From: Ruminococcus sp.
GTDB taxonomy: Bacteria > Bacillota > Clostridia > Oscillospirales > Acutalibacteraceae
NCBI GenBank assembly: GCA_004556705.1
Contig: SFGA01000006.1
Coordinates: forward strand, 1-50,239
Reading direction: 5' to 3'
Length of the DNA: 50,239 bases
Shown here: positions 41,444 through 50,177 of the stretch, one piece after another
Position numbering within the stretch: the stretch's first letter is position 1
Layout of the letters: every line of letters starts with the position of its first letter
Position numbers and translations under genes: made by a program
The notes under the pieces: model-generated
What the model was told of the DNA's origin: nothing
The model's input: only the letters and a program-made list of their open reading frames with translations
Databases searched by the model: none

Positions 41444-42775
41444 ATGACTTACTCACAAAAAGTATTGGAAGACTTAAAAATCAAAAATCCCGACCAACCC
41501 GAGTTCATTCAGGCTGCAACAGAAGTTCTTGACGCACTCGCACCGGTTGTTGACACAGACCCTGTATATGAAAAAGCAGGTCTTTTGGAAAGATTGGTTG
41601 AGCCCGAGAGACAGATTATGTTCCGTATCCCTTGGGTTGACGATAAGGGCGCAGTTCATGTAAACAGAGGCTACCGTGTTCAGTTTAACTCGGCAATCGG
41701 TCCGTATAAGGGCGGATTGAGACTTCATCCGAGCGTAAACTTGAGCATTATAAAATTCCTCGGCTTTGAGCAGATTTTCAAAAACAGCCTTACCGGACTT
41801 CCGATAGGCGGCGCAAAGGGCGGCTCTGACTTTGACCCCAAGGGCAAGAGCGATATGGAAATTATGCGTTTCTGTCAGGCATTTATGAACGAGCTTTTCA
41901 AATATGTCGGTGCAGATGAGGACGTACCCGCAGGCGACATCGGTACAGGCGCAAGAGAGGTCGGCTACCTTTACGGTCAGTACAAAAAGCTTACAAACCG
42001 TTCAGAGGGCGTTCTTACGGGTAAGGGCTTGAGCTTCGGCGGCTCGCTTGCAAGAACAGAGGCAACAGGCTACGGTCTTGTTTATATTACCGAGGAGCTT
42101 TTGAAGGATCACGGCAAGGATATGAAGGACGCAAGAGTTGCGGTTTCAGGCTCCGGTAACGTTGCTATCTACGCAATCGAAAAGGCACAGCAGCTCGGCG
42201 CAAAGGTTATTTCCTGCTCTGACTCTAACGGCTATATCATTGACGAAAACGGCATTGACCTTGACCTTGTTAAGAAAATCAAAGAGGTAGACAGAAAGAG
42301 AATTAAGGAGTATGTCAACACTCATCCCGAGGCAGTTTACAGCGAAGGCTCAGTTTGGGACAACGTAACCTGCGACGTAGCTCTTCCGTGCGCTACACAG
42401 AACGAAATCAATAAGGTTCAGGCTAAGCGTCTTGTAGACAACGGCTGCTATGCGGTATGCGAGGGTGCGAATATGCCCACAGACAACGAAGCTATCAACG
42501 TTTTGCTTGAGAGCAAGGTACTCTTTATCCCCGGCAAAGCATCCAACGCAGGCGGTGTTGCAACATCGGCTCTTGAAATGGGTCAGAATTCAATTCGTTC
42601 GTCGTGGACATTTGAAGAGGTTGACGCAAAGCTTAAAGGCATTATGATAAACATTTATTATCATATGAAAGAGGCTTGCGACAAGTACAATGTTCCCGAT
42701 AATTTTGTTGTCGGTGCAAACATTGCAGGCTTTATGAAGGTTGCCGACGCTATGATGGCACAGGGCATCGTTTAA
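41444..42775 (+). CDS. gdhA: Glutamate dehydrogenase
   Basis: A 443-residue hexameric-type enzyme that interconverts glutamate with 2-oxoglutarate and ammonia. FKNSLTGLPIGGAKGGSDFD has the substrate Lys and Gly-rich loop, then DVPAGDIGTGARE, AVSGSGNVAIYAIEKA (dinucleotide-binding motif), ANMPT, and NAGGVATSALEM. The motif GSGNVA resembles NADP-type GDH of clostridia. ATG 41444 follows GGAGG by eight bases and a consensus promoter; the longer frame upstream is discarded. Followed by a terminator. Confidence 0.95.
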   Translation: MTYSQKVLEDLKIKNPDQPEFIQAATEVLDALAPVVDTDPVYEKAGLLERLVEPERQIMFRIPWVDDKGAVHVNRGYRVQFNSAIGPYKGGLRLHPSVNLSIIKFLGFEQIFKNSLTGLPIGGAKGGSDFDPKGKSDMEIMRFCQAFMNELFKYVGADEDVPAGDIGTGAREVGYLYGQYKKLTNRSEGVLTGKGLSFGGSLARTEATGYGLVYITEELLKDHGKDMKDARVAVSGSGNVAIYAIEKAQQLGAKVISCSDSNGYIIDENGIDLDLVKKIKEVDRKRIKEYVNTHPEAVYSEGSVWDNVTCDVALPCATQNEINKVQAKRLVDNGCYAVCEGANMPTDNEAINVLLESKVLFIPGKASNAGGVATSALEMGQNSIRSSWTFEEVDAKLKGIMINIYYHMKEACDKYNVPDNFVVGANIAGFMKVADAMMAQGIV

Positions 42776-42792
42776 TAGATAAGATATATAAC

Positions 42793-42831
42793 AAAATCCC
42801 CGTACTCAGCCTTAAGAGTACGGGATTTTTT
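42793..42831. terminator. Rho-independent terminator between gdhA and the glycan operon
   Basis: A CCGTACTC / GAGTACGG-centred stem extended by A/T pairs (one bulged C), an 8-base loop and a run of six T on the plus strand. On the minus strand it ends in TTTTG, so it may also end the converging seven-gene operon. Confidence 0.8.
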
Positions 42832-42847
42832 ATTGTTTAGGAAATTT

Positions 42848-43192
42848 TTATAAAGCGTAAATGACAATGCCTAAGATTATAAACACAAGACCTATCATTT
42901 TTTGCTTTGATATTTTTTCTTTAAGGAAAAGCCAGCTGAAAAACGCTACGAAAATATAGCCTGCCGACTCGAAAATCGGACCGTATGAAAGCGGAATTAC
43001 CTTGTATGCGAAAATCGAGCAGAAGGTAGCGCCGAAGAAAATCATATAAGCAAAGATAACCTTAGGATTGAGATATTCCTTGATTTTGCTTTCATACTGT
43101 ATCATTGCGCTCTTTTTAAGCATAATTTGTGAGAGCGAGGAAATCAATACTCCGAAAATGAAAATCAGAGAAAAAAGAAACTTATTGTTCAT
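42848..43192 (-). CDS. Small four-helix EamA/SMR-type protein, ArnE/ArnF-like (second)
   Basis: A 114-residue protein with four membrane helices and little else, the size of SMR and ArnE/F proteins. The helix-three/four text PIFESAGYIFVAFFSWLFLKEKIS matches the EamA signature. It overlaps the preceding SMR gene by 11 bases and is the last gene of the glycan operon. In the E. coli Arn pathway such a heterodimer flips undecaprenyl-phosphate-Ara4N across the membrane; here a related lipid-linked sugar is inferred. Confidence 0.75.
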   Translation of the reverse strand: MNNKFLFSLIFIFGVLISSLSQIMLKKSAMIQYESKIKEYLNPKVIFAYMIFFGATFCSIFAYKVIPLSYGPIFESAGYIFVAFFSWLFLKEKISKQKMIGLVFIILGIVIYAL

Positions 43193-43544
43193 CAGCCATC
43201 ACCACCACAATCACGCCGGCAATTACGATAAGCGCACCGACTATCATATTCCATTTAATTTGCTCCTGGAAGAACAAATAGCCCCATAAAATACCCCAAA
43301 CGACAGTTATAGCCTTGTTGGAATAAGCTGTGTTCAGCGGTATTTTTTTTATTATCTGTTGCCAGACAATAGCGTAAACTCCGAGGTTGAGTATTACAAG
43401 CCCATAAAATAAGATGAATTTAAAGGATAAAAATTCATTCTGCCCCGCAAGCTTTGAGCAAATGCTTCCGAGCGAATACAAAAGCAATTCAACGTGTAAG
43501 GCGATAAAGTATTTTACCTTATCATTTGATATTTTTTTCTTCAT
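43182..43544 (-). CDS. Small four-helix EamA/SMR-type protein, ArnE/ArnF-like (first)
   Basis: A 120-residue protein with four helices. Text such as IPLNTAYSNKAITVVWGILWGYLFFQEQ matches the SMR/EamA fold, with the conserved PLNxAY near helix two. It overlaps the ArnC-like glycosyltransferase by 23 bases and the second SMR gene by 11 bases, so the pair is translationally coupled. It is not close in sequence to its partner, as expected for a heterodimeric flippase. Confidence 0.75.
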   Translation of the reverse strand: MKKKISNDKVKYFIALHVELLLYSLGSICSKLAGQNEFLSFKFILFYGLVILNLGVYAIVWQQIIKKIPLNTAYSNKAITVVWGILWGYLFFQEQIKWNMIVGALIVIAGVIVVVMADEQ

Positions 43545-44478
43545 CGATATTTACCGTTTCCTTTACGACATATTGCGGAGAGTTGTTCAGAGAAATATAT
43601 ATTCTTCCGACATATTCGCCGATCATACCGAGCATAAGCATAATCAAGCCGCCGATAAACAGCATAATTGCGATAGTCGAGCTCCAGCCCACGCTGATAT
43701 TAACAACCACAAGCTTTCTTATAATCGTATAAATTCCGAAAATGAAGCCGATTATAGCGCATACAACGCCGACGATTGACGAAATACGAAGCGGAACGAC
43801 TGAGAATGCCGTAAAGCCGTTAAGCATAAGCTTTATAAGCTTGAAAAGCGAATAGCCCGATGTGCCCTCGGCTCTCTCACGGTGGTCAACATATACATTT
43901 GCAATGTTCTTTGTCGATCTGAAAACCAATCCGCCTATATAGGTAAAGGGATTTTGGTATCTTACAACCTCGTCTGCGATAAACTTTTTCATAACATAGA
44001 AGCTCGTTCCGAGAATATCCTTCGGCTTTCCGATTAAAACCTCGGACATTTTGTTGCTCAACCAGCTGCCCCAACGTCTCCATAAGGACTCCTGAATTTT
44101 ATTGTATCTTGCGTAAACAACATCGTAGCCCTCGTGGATTTTGTCAATCAAATCAAAGGTTCTGTCAACAGGGGACTGACCGTCGTCGTCAAGCGAAACG
44201 ATTAAATCGCCGCTTGCCACTCTGTAGCCCGAAAGGAGAGCTGCGTGCTGACCGAAATTCTTTGTGAAGGAAACAGCCTTGACCTCTTTTCTCTTTTCGG
44301 CAATGCCCTTTATTACAGACCAAACATTGTCGGGAGAGGAATCGTTGATAAGGACGATTTCATATTCGTTTTCGGTGTGCTTTGACATAAGCTCGTCAAT
44401 TTCATCAAGTACCGCCGAAATTGTGTGCTCCGAGCGATAGCAGGGGATTACAAAAGAAATTTTTTCATTAGTATTCAT
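43522..44478 (-). CDS. Polyprenyl-phosphate glycosyltransferase, ArnC/GtrB-like
   Basis: A 318-residue family 2 glycosyltransferase with SFVIPCYRSE (nucleotide-binding start), LINDSSPD and VSLDDDGQSP (the metal-binding DDD), followed by two C-terminal membrane helices (about 230-255 and 265-290). This is the ArnC/GtrB/DPM1 layout, in which an activated sugar is transferred to undecaprenyl phosphate on the inner face. Its end text YVGRIYISLNNSPQYVV is characteristic of the subgroup. Start follows GGAG. Confidence 0.85.
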   Translation of the reverse strand: MNTNEKISFVIPCYRSEHTISAVLDEIDELMSKHTENEYEIVLINDSSPDNVWSVIKGIAEKRKEVKAVSFTKNFGQHAALLSGYRVASGDLIVSLDDDGQSPVDRTFDLIDKIHEGYDVVYARYNKIQESLWRRWGSWLSNKMSEVLIGKPKDILGTSFYVMKKFIADEVVRYQNPFTYIGGLVFRSTKNIANVYVDHRERAEGTSGYSLFKLIKLMLNGFTAFSVVPLRISSIVGVVCAIIGFIFGIYTIIRKLVVVNISVGWSSTIAIMLFIGGLIMLMLGMIGEYVGRIYISLNNSPQYVVKETVNIDEEKNIK

Positions 44479-44495
44479 TGAGTGTCTCCGTGAAA

Positions 44496-45389
44496 TTATT
44501 GATTTTTAAGATAATCTGCCAATTCGAGAATAGCCTCGTCAATGCTGATTTCAGGCTCAAAGCCCGTGTCGTTTTTAAGCTTGTCTATGCAGACGTCCCA
44601 GCAAAGACCGTCCTCGGGATCTGCCCTGTCATCAAAAATTATTTTTGAAGAGGAATTTGTAAGCTCAACGCATTTTTTCGCAAGCTCATAGTTTGAAACA
44701 AGGTTGTAGCTCGCAAGGTTGTAAATACCCTGTGCGTTTGAGCAAACCGCCTTGTAGAGTGCCTGTGCGGTGTCTCTTACATGGATATAGGTCTGCTTTC
44801 TGCTGCCTGTTCCTATCAAATGCAAATCCTCTTGATTAACCGCTTTTCTGACAAAGGTCGTGAATATGGTTTTAGGATTTACGCCTATTCCCACGGGAGA
44901 GCAGATGCGGAAGCTGACAGTTCTCAAGCCGTAGGTATAAGAGGCAAAGTCCGCAAGCATTTCCTGCGTGCGCTTTGAAACGTGGTAAAGAGTAGGCGGC
45001 TTTATCGAATGAGCCTCAGTTATCGGGTGCTCGTTCGGTGTGCCGATTACGGGCAGGCTTGAAAGCTGAACGAAAACGGGGATTTTCTCGTTAACGCACA
45101 ATTCGATAAGACGCTGAACGCCCACGCAGTTGTTGCCGAGAATTTCAGCCTTATAATCGTGCCTTACGTCTGCCGCAAGATGAACGATAGCGTCGATTTT
45201 ATCAACGGAAAGCATTGAATAGAGCTCCGAGAGCTTTTCGCTTGACATATCAACGCAAACATATTCGTCGCAATTACAGCGACATTCGGCATTTCGACCG
45301 AGGCCGATAACGTAGCAGCCCTGCTCCTTGAAATAGTCGCAAACATGCTTTCCGATAGAGCCGTTTGCACCTGTAATTAAAACATTCAT
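44496..45389 (-). CDS. NAD-dependent epimerase/dehydratase
   Basis: A 297-residue extended SDR with the Rossmann motif ITGANGSIGKH, the catalytic YHVSK pair and SSLP Ser. It would oxidise, reduce or epimerise a nucleotide sugar in the glycan pathway; the exact reaction is not predictable. ATG 45389 follows AAAGGAG; the longer frame to 45437 overlaps the ATP-grasp gene and is not preferred. It lies 16 bp after the ATP-grasp gene. Confidence 0.85.
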   Translation of the reverse strand: MNVLITGANGSIGKHVCDYFKEQGCYVIGLGRNAECRCNCDEYVCVDMSSEKLSELYSMLSVDKIDAIVHLAADVRHDYKAEILGNNCVGVQRLIELCVNEKIPVFVQLSSLPVIGTPNEHPITEAHSIKPPTLYHVSKRTQEMLADFASYTYGLRTVSFRICSPVGIGVNPKTIFTTFVRKAVNQEDLHLIGTGSRKQTYIHVRDTAQALYKAVCSNAQGIYNLASYNLVSNYELAKKCVELTNSSSKIIFDDRADPEDGLCWDVCIDKLKNDTGFEPEISIDEAILELADYLKNQ

Positions 45390-45405
45390 GCGTAAAACTC
45401 CTTTA

Positions 45406-46587
45406 TCAGTCGGCAAATTCAACCTTAATAATATCATTCATGCGCTTGATTGTGTCAAGAGCCTCCTGCTTGTCGTCATATTTATAGTAAATATAAGCAA
45501 CACGCTGATTCATATAGTCATCAATTTCCTCATATGGCTTGAGAATATCGATTTTCTTGAAAATGTGCTTCTGAAGCTCCTCGGGAATGGTATAGCCTTT
45601 GATTTTGCCGTTCCTTCTGACCATAATTCCATGATGACCCGCATATTTCGCAAGGGGCTTTTCCCATTTGAGATTTGAAAGGTCCTCGCCGATTTCAGCC
45701 TTGACCAAAGCCTCCTCCCACGGGAAGCCTGTAACAGCGTGAGCAACGGTAAGGAACTGATTGCCTAAGCAGCGGCGCATCATTTCTATTATATACGGTT
45801 TTCCGTCGGATACGATATACTGGAGAGTGAAAATGCCATCCTTCAGGTCAAGGGTGTTGCAAATCTTCTCGATAGACTCGTGCAATTCATTTTCAACTGC
45901 CTTGTCCGTATCGGTAAAGAGAAGCTCCGACTGAATAAGGTAGGGGTTGATAGGCGAGAAGCAGTCGCAGGTAACCGAAGCGATAACCTTTTTGTCTTTA
46001 ACAAATGTAACGATAGACTGCTGATTGCCGACGATGAACGGCTCAATAACAAATCTGCTTGTTCTTGAACGGTCAATAGCGTTCTTAATGGCAAAAAGAG
46101 CCTCTTCTTCGTTGTCTGCACGCAAAATGCCCTTGCCGCCCGTCAAGTCGTTAGCCTTAACGATAATCGGATATTCAACGGTTTTAACATATTCCGCAGC
46201 CTCGTCATAGGACTCAAAAACCTTAGAAACAGGAGTTCTCAAGCCGAGCTTCTGAATGAATTCCTTGAAAAGATCCTTCTGGTGCATAATAAGTGCGTTT
46301 TCGTAGGTGTCATGACCGGGCCAGCCCATTTTCTCCGCAACATAGCAGGAGGTAATAACGCCGAAGTCGTTGGCACAGGAAACAATGCAGTCAATGTTGT
46401 TCTCTTTTACGATTTTGAGAATTGCTTCCTTGTCCGAATAGTCGGCAGGTATGTACTCGTCCGCAAGTGTGTGTCCGAGCAAGGACGGATTGTTACCGCT
46501 TGTTATGGTGTAATAACCCAATTTTTTAGCTTCTTCTATAAGTGTTGCTTCACTTAAACTACCGTTCAAAATAAGCAATTTTTTCAT
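45406..46587 (-). CDS. ATP-grasp carboxylate-amine ligase-like protein
   Basis: A 393-residue ATP-grasp fold protein. The N-terminal Rossmann-like part covers about 1-100, then the ATP-grasp core follows: YPIIVKANDLTGGKGI (phosphate-binding Lys and Gly-rich loop), VIEPFIVGNQQSIV, and IEMMRRCLGNQF with the metal ligands. Family members activate a carboxylate as acyl-phosphate and join it to an amine. Placed between a sugar aminotransferase and an epimerase, the likely amine is the 4-amino sugar; the acid may be an amino acid or other carboxylate. ATG 46587 follows AAAGGA. Confidence 0.8.
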   Translation of the reverse strand: MKKLLILNGSLSEATLIEEAKKLGYYTITSGNNPSLLGHTLADEYIPADYSDKEAILKIVKENNIDCIVSCANDFGVITSCYVAEKMGWPGHDTYENALIMHQKDLFKEFIQKLGLRTPVSKVFESYDEAAEYVKTVEYPIIVKANDLTGGKGILRADNEEEALFAIKNAIDRSRTSRFVIEPFIVGNQQSIVTFVKDKKVIASVTCDCFSPINPYLIQSELLFTDTDKAVENELHESIEKICNTLDLKDGIFTLQYIVSDGKPYIIEMMRRCLGNQFLTVAHAVTGFPWEEALVKAEIGEDLSNLKWEKPLAKYAGHHGIMVRRNGKIKGYTIPEELQKHIFKKIDILKPYEEIDDYMNQRVAYIYYKYDDKQEALDTIKRMNDIIKVEFAD

Positions 46588-46613
46588 TTTGCAAATCCTT
46601 TCAAGCTTGTCGC

Positions 46614-47747
46614 TTATATGTTTTCAAAGTATTTTTTAACGCTGTCTATAACGTGCTCTCTGTCCTCTAAGGTAAGGTTGTAATAGAGGGGGAGACGAAC
46701 AAGTCTTTCGCTTTCTCTTGTGGTGTATTCGTCCTCGCCGTCAAACCTGCCGAACTTGTGCCCTGCGGGAGCCGAATGAAGCGGAATATAGTGGAATACA
46801 CAGTTTACGCCGTCCTTCTTGAGAGCCTCGATAAAGTCGGTGCGAGCTTCAAGGTCTTTGAGCTTAATGTAGAACATATGAGCGTTGTGAACACAGCCGA
46901 CGGGAATTGTCGGAAGCTCGATATATCCTTTTTCCTCCAAAGGCTTGAAAGCTTCATAATAAGCATTCCATGTTGCAAGTCTGTTCTCGTTTATCTCGTC
47001 TGCAACCTCAAGCTGCGCCCAAAGATAAGCAGCGTTCAATTCGCTCGGGAGATAGCTGTCGCCGAAATCAACCCAAGTGTATTTGTCAACCTGTCCACGG
47101 AAGAATTTTGCTCTGTTTGTGCCTTTTTCACGGAGGATTTCAGCCTTTTCATTGTAAGCGGGGTTGTTAATAACAAGCGCACCTCCCTCGCCCATAGAGT
47201 AGTTCTTTGTCTCGTGGAACGAATAGCAGCCGAAGTCGCCCATTGTACCGAGAGCCTTGCCCTTATAGGTGCTCATTACGCCCTGAGCCGCATCCTCGAT
47301 AACCATGAGGTTGTGACGTCTTGCAATATCAAGAATTGTGTCCATCTCACAGGAAACACCTGCATAGTGAACAGCGATAATTACCTTAGTCTTTTTCGTT
47401 ATTGCCGCTTCGATTTTCTTTTCGTCAATATTCATCGTGTCGGGACGAATATCAACGAAAACAAGCTTAGCACCTGCAAGAACGGGTGCGTTTGCCGTAC
47501 TTGAAAACGTATAGCTCGGAAGGATAACCTCGTCGCCGGGCTTCAAATCGCAAAGCAATAATGCCATATCAAGTGCGGTCGAACCGCTTGTGGTCAAAAG
47601 CGCCTTCTGAGCGTTGAATTTTTCTTCAAGCCAAGCGTTGCACTTCTTTGTGAACTGACCGTCTCCGCAGATTTTATATGAGTCTACGGCTTCTTTAATA
47701 TAGGTAAGCTCGTTACCTACATAGGGAGGAATGTTAAAACTAATCAT
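46614..47747 (-). CDS. wecE: TDP-4-amino-4,6-dideoxygalactose transaminase (WecE/RffA)
   Basis: A 377-residue PLP-dependent DegT/DnrJ/EryC1 enzyme. Near-identical blocks to E. coli WecE run through much of the chain: SYTFSSTANA, VRPDTMNIDE-like text, VHYAGVSCEMDT, EDAAQGVMSTYKGKALGT, FHETKNY (PLP Lys about 181), FRGQVDKYTW and FHYIPLHS. It converts TDP-4-keto-6-deoxyglucose to TDP-4-amino-4,6-dideoxygalactose (Fuc4N) using glutamate. The TDP sugar precursor genes rmlA/rmlB are not in the window. Start follows GGAG. Confidence 0.9.
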   Translation of the reverse strand: MISFNIPPYVGNELTYIKEAVDSYKICGDGQFTKKCNAWLEEKFNAQKALLTTSGSTALDMALLLCDLKPGDEVILPSYTFSSTANAPVLAGAKLVFVDIRPDTMNIDEKKIEAAITKKTKVIIAVHYAGVSCEMDTILDIARRHNLMVIEDAAQGVMSTYKGKALGTMGDFGCYSFHETKNYSMGEGGALVINNPAYNEKAEILREKGTNRAKFFRGQVDKYTWVDFGDSYLPSELNAAYLWAQLEVADEINENRLATWNAYYEAFKPLEEKGYIELPTIPVGCVHNAHMFYIKLKDLEARTDFIEALKKDGVNCVFHYIPLHSAPAGHKFGRFDGEDEYTTRESERLVRLPLYYNLTLEDREHVIDSVKKYFENI

Positions 47748-47787
47748 AATTTTACTCCTATAATAAAAATATGTTATATATTAAGTA

Positions 47788-49680
47788 TTAGGTTAATAAC
47801 AAAACACTGTAATATGAGTTGATAGAAATTGCAACAATAACGGTGCATATAGCCGATACCGAGGCAATACGTGCTTTTTCATTTTTTATAAATCCAAGAA
47901 GCGTTTCGAAACCTCTTGCCGTGAATATCGCAAGGGCAGGGAGCATTGGATAACAGTATCTGCCTTGAGGCTGAAAGTCGGAACAGTAGCTGTAGTATAC
48001 ACTCAGGCAAACCGTTACGACTCCGCAAGCGATAAGAGCAAGAGTAAATACCGTTTGCTGAAGAGTTAACTTTTCATGCTTCAAGTTTGCGAAAATACGG
48101 AACAACCTAATCACAATACCGATAAATGCAATGACAAAGAATAAAGCATACAATTTGTAAATGTGATTGTCGAGTTGATATGCCATATAGCCGAATATAC
48201 CGATAAAGCTCTTGTATGTTATCGTAATCCATTCCATACCTATAAGCATATCCATAAGAGAATATCCCTGTCGATACGGTGTTCCTCTGTTGGACGGCTT
48301 GTACGCTTCAAGTCCGTACATTTCACCGTGCTCACGGCTTACCTTGATTCCGATAAGGTCATTGTAAAGATAAACATGCCTTGCAAACAGATAGCCCATA
48401 AGCAAAAGTGTAACGATTACAATGAATGAGCTTAATTTTACAAAGCCCTTGTAATCTTTTTTGTTTTGGTAGAAATAGGTTATGAAGTATATGAAAATGC
48501 TCGCAAGTATCCACATATAACTGTTGTAGTAAGATGTTGCGCAAGTTGCCATACCTACCGATAAAAGCAGAGCGTTTTTGAAATTCCAATTTTCATTTAT
48601 CGCAAGTGTCCAAGCATATAAAATCATCGAGATACCGAGCAGTGCGCAAATGTCGTTGTTGATATAGCTGGCAAGGAACGCAAACTGTGGCATTCCGGCA
48701 ACAAGAATTATCATTATCCATCTAATATATGAAGTGAAAATCTGTTTAGACGCTTTTATAAGGTAATATACAACGCCTGTGGCACAGCAAACACTTACCA
48801 TACGAGCTGCAAGAAGTATAATGTAATCGCTTGAAGTGAATAACGAGGCTAACTTCATCGGGATGTAGTCAAGCACATTGCAGAGCATTGTCGGGAGTAA
48901 TGCATAGGAAAAGCCCCATATAGGATTAGCGACTTCATGTCCTATCGGCAAGCGGTTGTTTTCAAAGAAGAACAACGATACATCATATCTCATTGCCTCA
49001 TCCGGTGCGTAATTATATCTTTTCAATGTCCACAAGGAGTAGAAAATAAAGCAGCCGACAAGGAAAATAAATTCAAATGTTGTGAGCGATTTTACGCTCT
49101 TTTCGCTTGTTGCCCATTTGACGATAATAAACAATGCAATGCTTATTACCGCAAAGAAAATCAAAACGTGCAAGACGTTGAAGCTGCCGTCAAAGTGAGT
49201 AACTGTTTTTGCGCTTGATGACGATACGATTACATCCTCAAGAGCGAAATCACCGTCAATATCAATTCTCAACGAAGCATAATCACCCTCGGGAATTTCC
49301 ATAATAAGCGACTTTGAGGGGAACGTTACCGTTGTGCGTCTGGAATTGTCTGGAGTAAAATCCATATCCTTTTCGGCATAGTATATTTGAACGGGCGTAT
49401 CCTTAATGATGCGCGAGCCGAACTTAATGTAAACGGTTTTTACATCCTCGTTGACGCCGGAGAAATTAAGCTGTGGGTCAACGTCGTTTTGACCGTATCT
49501 GTTGCCGTCAACGTTATAGTTTGCAGGGATAAGCGAACAGCCTTCCTTTTGAAGAAGGGAAACAGAGCCGTTTTCAAAGACGACCGAGCGATTTACGGTA
49601 AATAAACCCAGCTCAATTAAAACAGAAAAAACAAGTGCAACCGCAAAAATGATGCACAAGCTCTTTTTTTTACTTTTCAT
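47788..49680 (-). CDS. Polytopic GT-C-like membrane glycosyltransferase, DUF2142 type
   Basis: A protein of about 630 residues: an N-terminal helix (about 7-24), an extracytoplasmic beta-type domain (about 30-160), then about ten or eleven helices. After the second helix the text KRYNYAPDEAMRYDV carries the acidic PDE pair expected in the first outer loop of GT-C enzymes, and GRYCYPMLPALAIF near the end is typical of DUF2142/PMT-like transferases. It would take the flipped lipid-linked sugar and glycosylate a wall polymer or protein. ATG 49680 is preferred over the GTG at 49695, which would leave no gap after GAGGAG. First gene of the seven-gene operon. Confidence 0.75.
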   Translation of the reverse strand: MKSKKKSLCIIFAVALVFSVLIELGLFTVNRSVVFENGSVSLLQKEGCSLIPANYNVDGNRYGQNDVDPQLNFSGVNEDVKTVYIKFGSRIIKDTPVQIYYAEKDMDFTPDNSRRTTVTFPSKSLIMEIPEGDYASLRIDIDGDFALEDVIVSSSSAKTVTHFDGSFNVLHVLIFFAVISIALFIIVKWATSEKSVKSLTTFEFIFLVGCFIFYSLWTLKRYNYAPDEAMRYDVSLFFFENNRLPIGHEVANPIWGFSYALLPTMLCNVLDYIPMKLASLFTSSDYIILLAARMVSVCCATGVVYYLIKASKQIFTSYIRWIMIILVAGMPQFAFLASYINNDICALLGISMILYAWTLAINENWNFKNALLLSVGMATCATSYYNSYMWILASIFIYFITYFYQNKKDYKGFVKLSSFIVIVTLLLMGYLFARHVYLYNDLIGIKVSREHGEMYGLEAYKPSNRGTPYRQGYSLMDMLIGMEWITITYKSFIGIFGYMAYQLDNHIYKLYALFFVIAFIGIVIRLFRIFANLKHEKLTLQQTVFTLALIACGVVTVCLSVYYSYCSDFQPQGRYCYPMLPALAIFTARGFETLLGFIKNEKARIASVSAICTVIVAISINSYYSVLLLT

Positions 49681-49741
49681 TATAAAAATAAACACTCCTC
49701 AAACATTAGTTGCTTCAAAACACAATAATCCATTTTCCAAC

Positions 49742-49770
49742 ATTATAATACTATATATCTTAAAAATCAA
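49742..49770 (-). promoter_or_regulatory. Promoter of the glycan operon
   Basis: On the minus strand TTGATT (49765-49770) and TATAAT (49742-49747), spacer 17 bp, about 62 bases before the start at 49680. No other strong promoter or terminator was seen until 42831, supporting a single transcript of seven genes. Confidence 0.75.
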
Positions 49771-49883
49771 TTGTTTTATTTATATCCGAACAGCATTTGA
49801 GAGAAATAAGTCAAAGAAAAACGAAAATCGGAACAAATAAAGCGACAGGAAAAACTTTTTTTGAAAAAAAGTGAAAATTTGTC

Positions 49884-49912
49884 TTGACGAAACCGAATGT
49901 ATGTGATATTAT
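49884..49912 (+). promoter_or_regulatory. tRNA promoter
   Basis: TTGACG (49884-49889) and TATTAT (49907-49912), spacer 17 bp, just before the tRNA-Thr gene. Confidence 0.75.
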
Positions 49913-49929
49913 ATTCAAGCGTTCGAAAC

Positions 49930-50005
49930 GCTGGTGTAGCTCAGTTGGTAGAGCAGCTGATTTGTAATCAGCAGGTCGGGGGTTCAAGTCCGTCCACCAG
50001 CTCCA
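49930..50005 (+). tRNA. tRNA-Thr (anticodon TGT)
   Basis: 76 nt with encoded CCA. Acceptor GCTGGTG pairs with CACCAGC; D arm GCTC/GAGC; anticodon arm GCTGA TTTGTAA TCAGC gives anticodon TGT; T loop TTCAAGT. One mismatch in the T stem. Confidence 0.95.
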
Positions 50006-50035
50006 TTATTTTGTGAAAACAGAATAAATTTATGT

Positions 50036-50120
50036 GGGAGTGTTCCCGAGTGGCCAAAGGGGGCAGACTGTAAATCTGTTGTCGACGACTTCGGTGGTTC
50101 GAATCCACCCGCTCCCACCA
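50036..50120 (+). tRNA. tRNA-Tyr (anticodon GTA)
   Basis: 85 nt with a long variable arm and encoded CCA. Acceptor GGGAGTG pairs with CGCTCCC (one G-T pair); anticodon arm AGACTGTAAATCT gives anticodon GTA; T arm GGTGGTTCGAATCCACC. It lies 30 bp after tRNA-Thr, probably on one transcript. Confidence 0.95.
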
Positions 50121-50177
50121 AGAAAAAAGCACTTGCGATAGCTAAAGTAGTCAATACTTTGTAGACACAAAAAAGAA

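Noticed and set aside
46758..47504. 248-residue open frame on the plus strand
   Set aside because: It lies wholly opposite the strongly supported WecE-type aminotransferase and lacks a ribosome binding site.
49681..49695. GTG start for the GT-C-like gene
   Set aside because: It overlaps the only ribosome binding site, so the ATG at 49680 is preferred.
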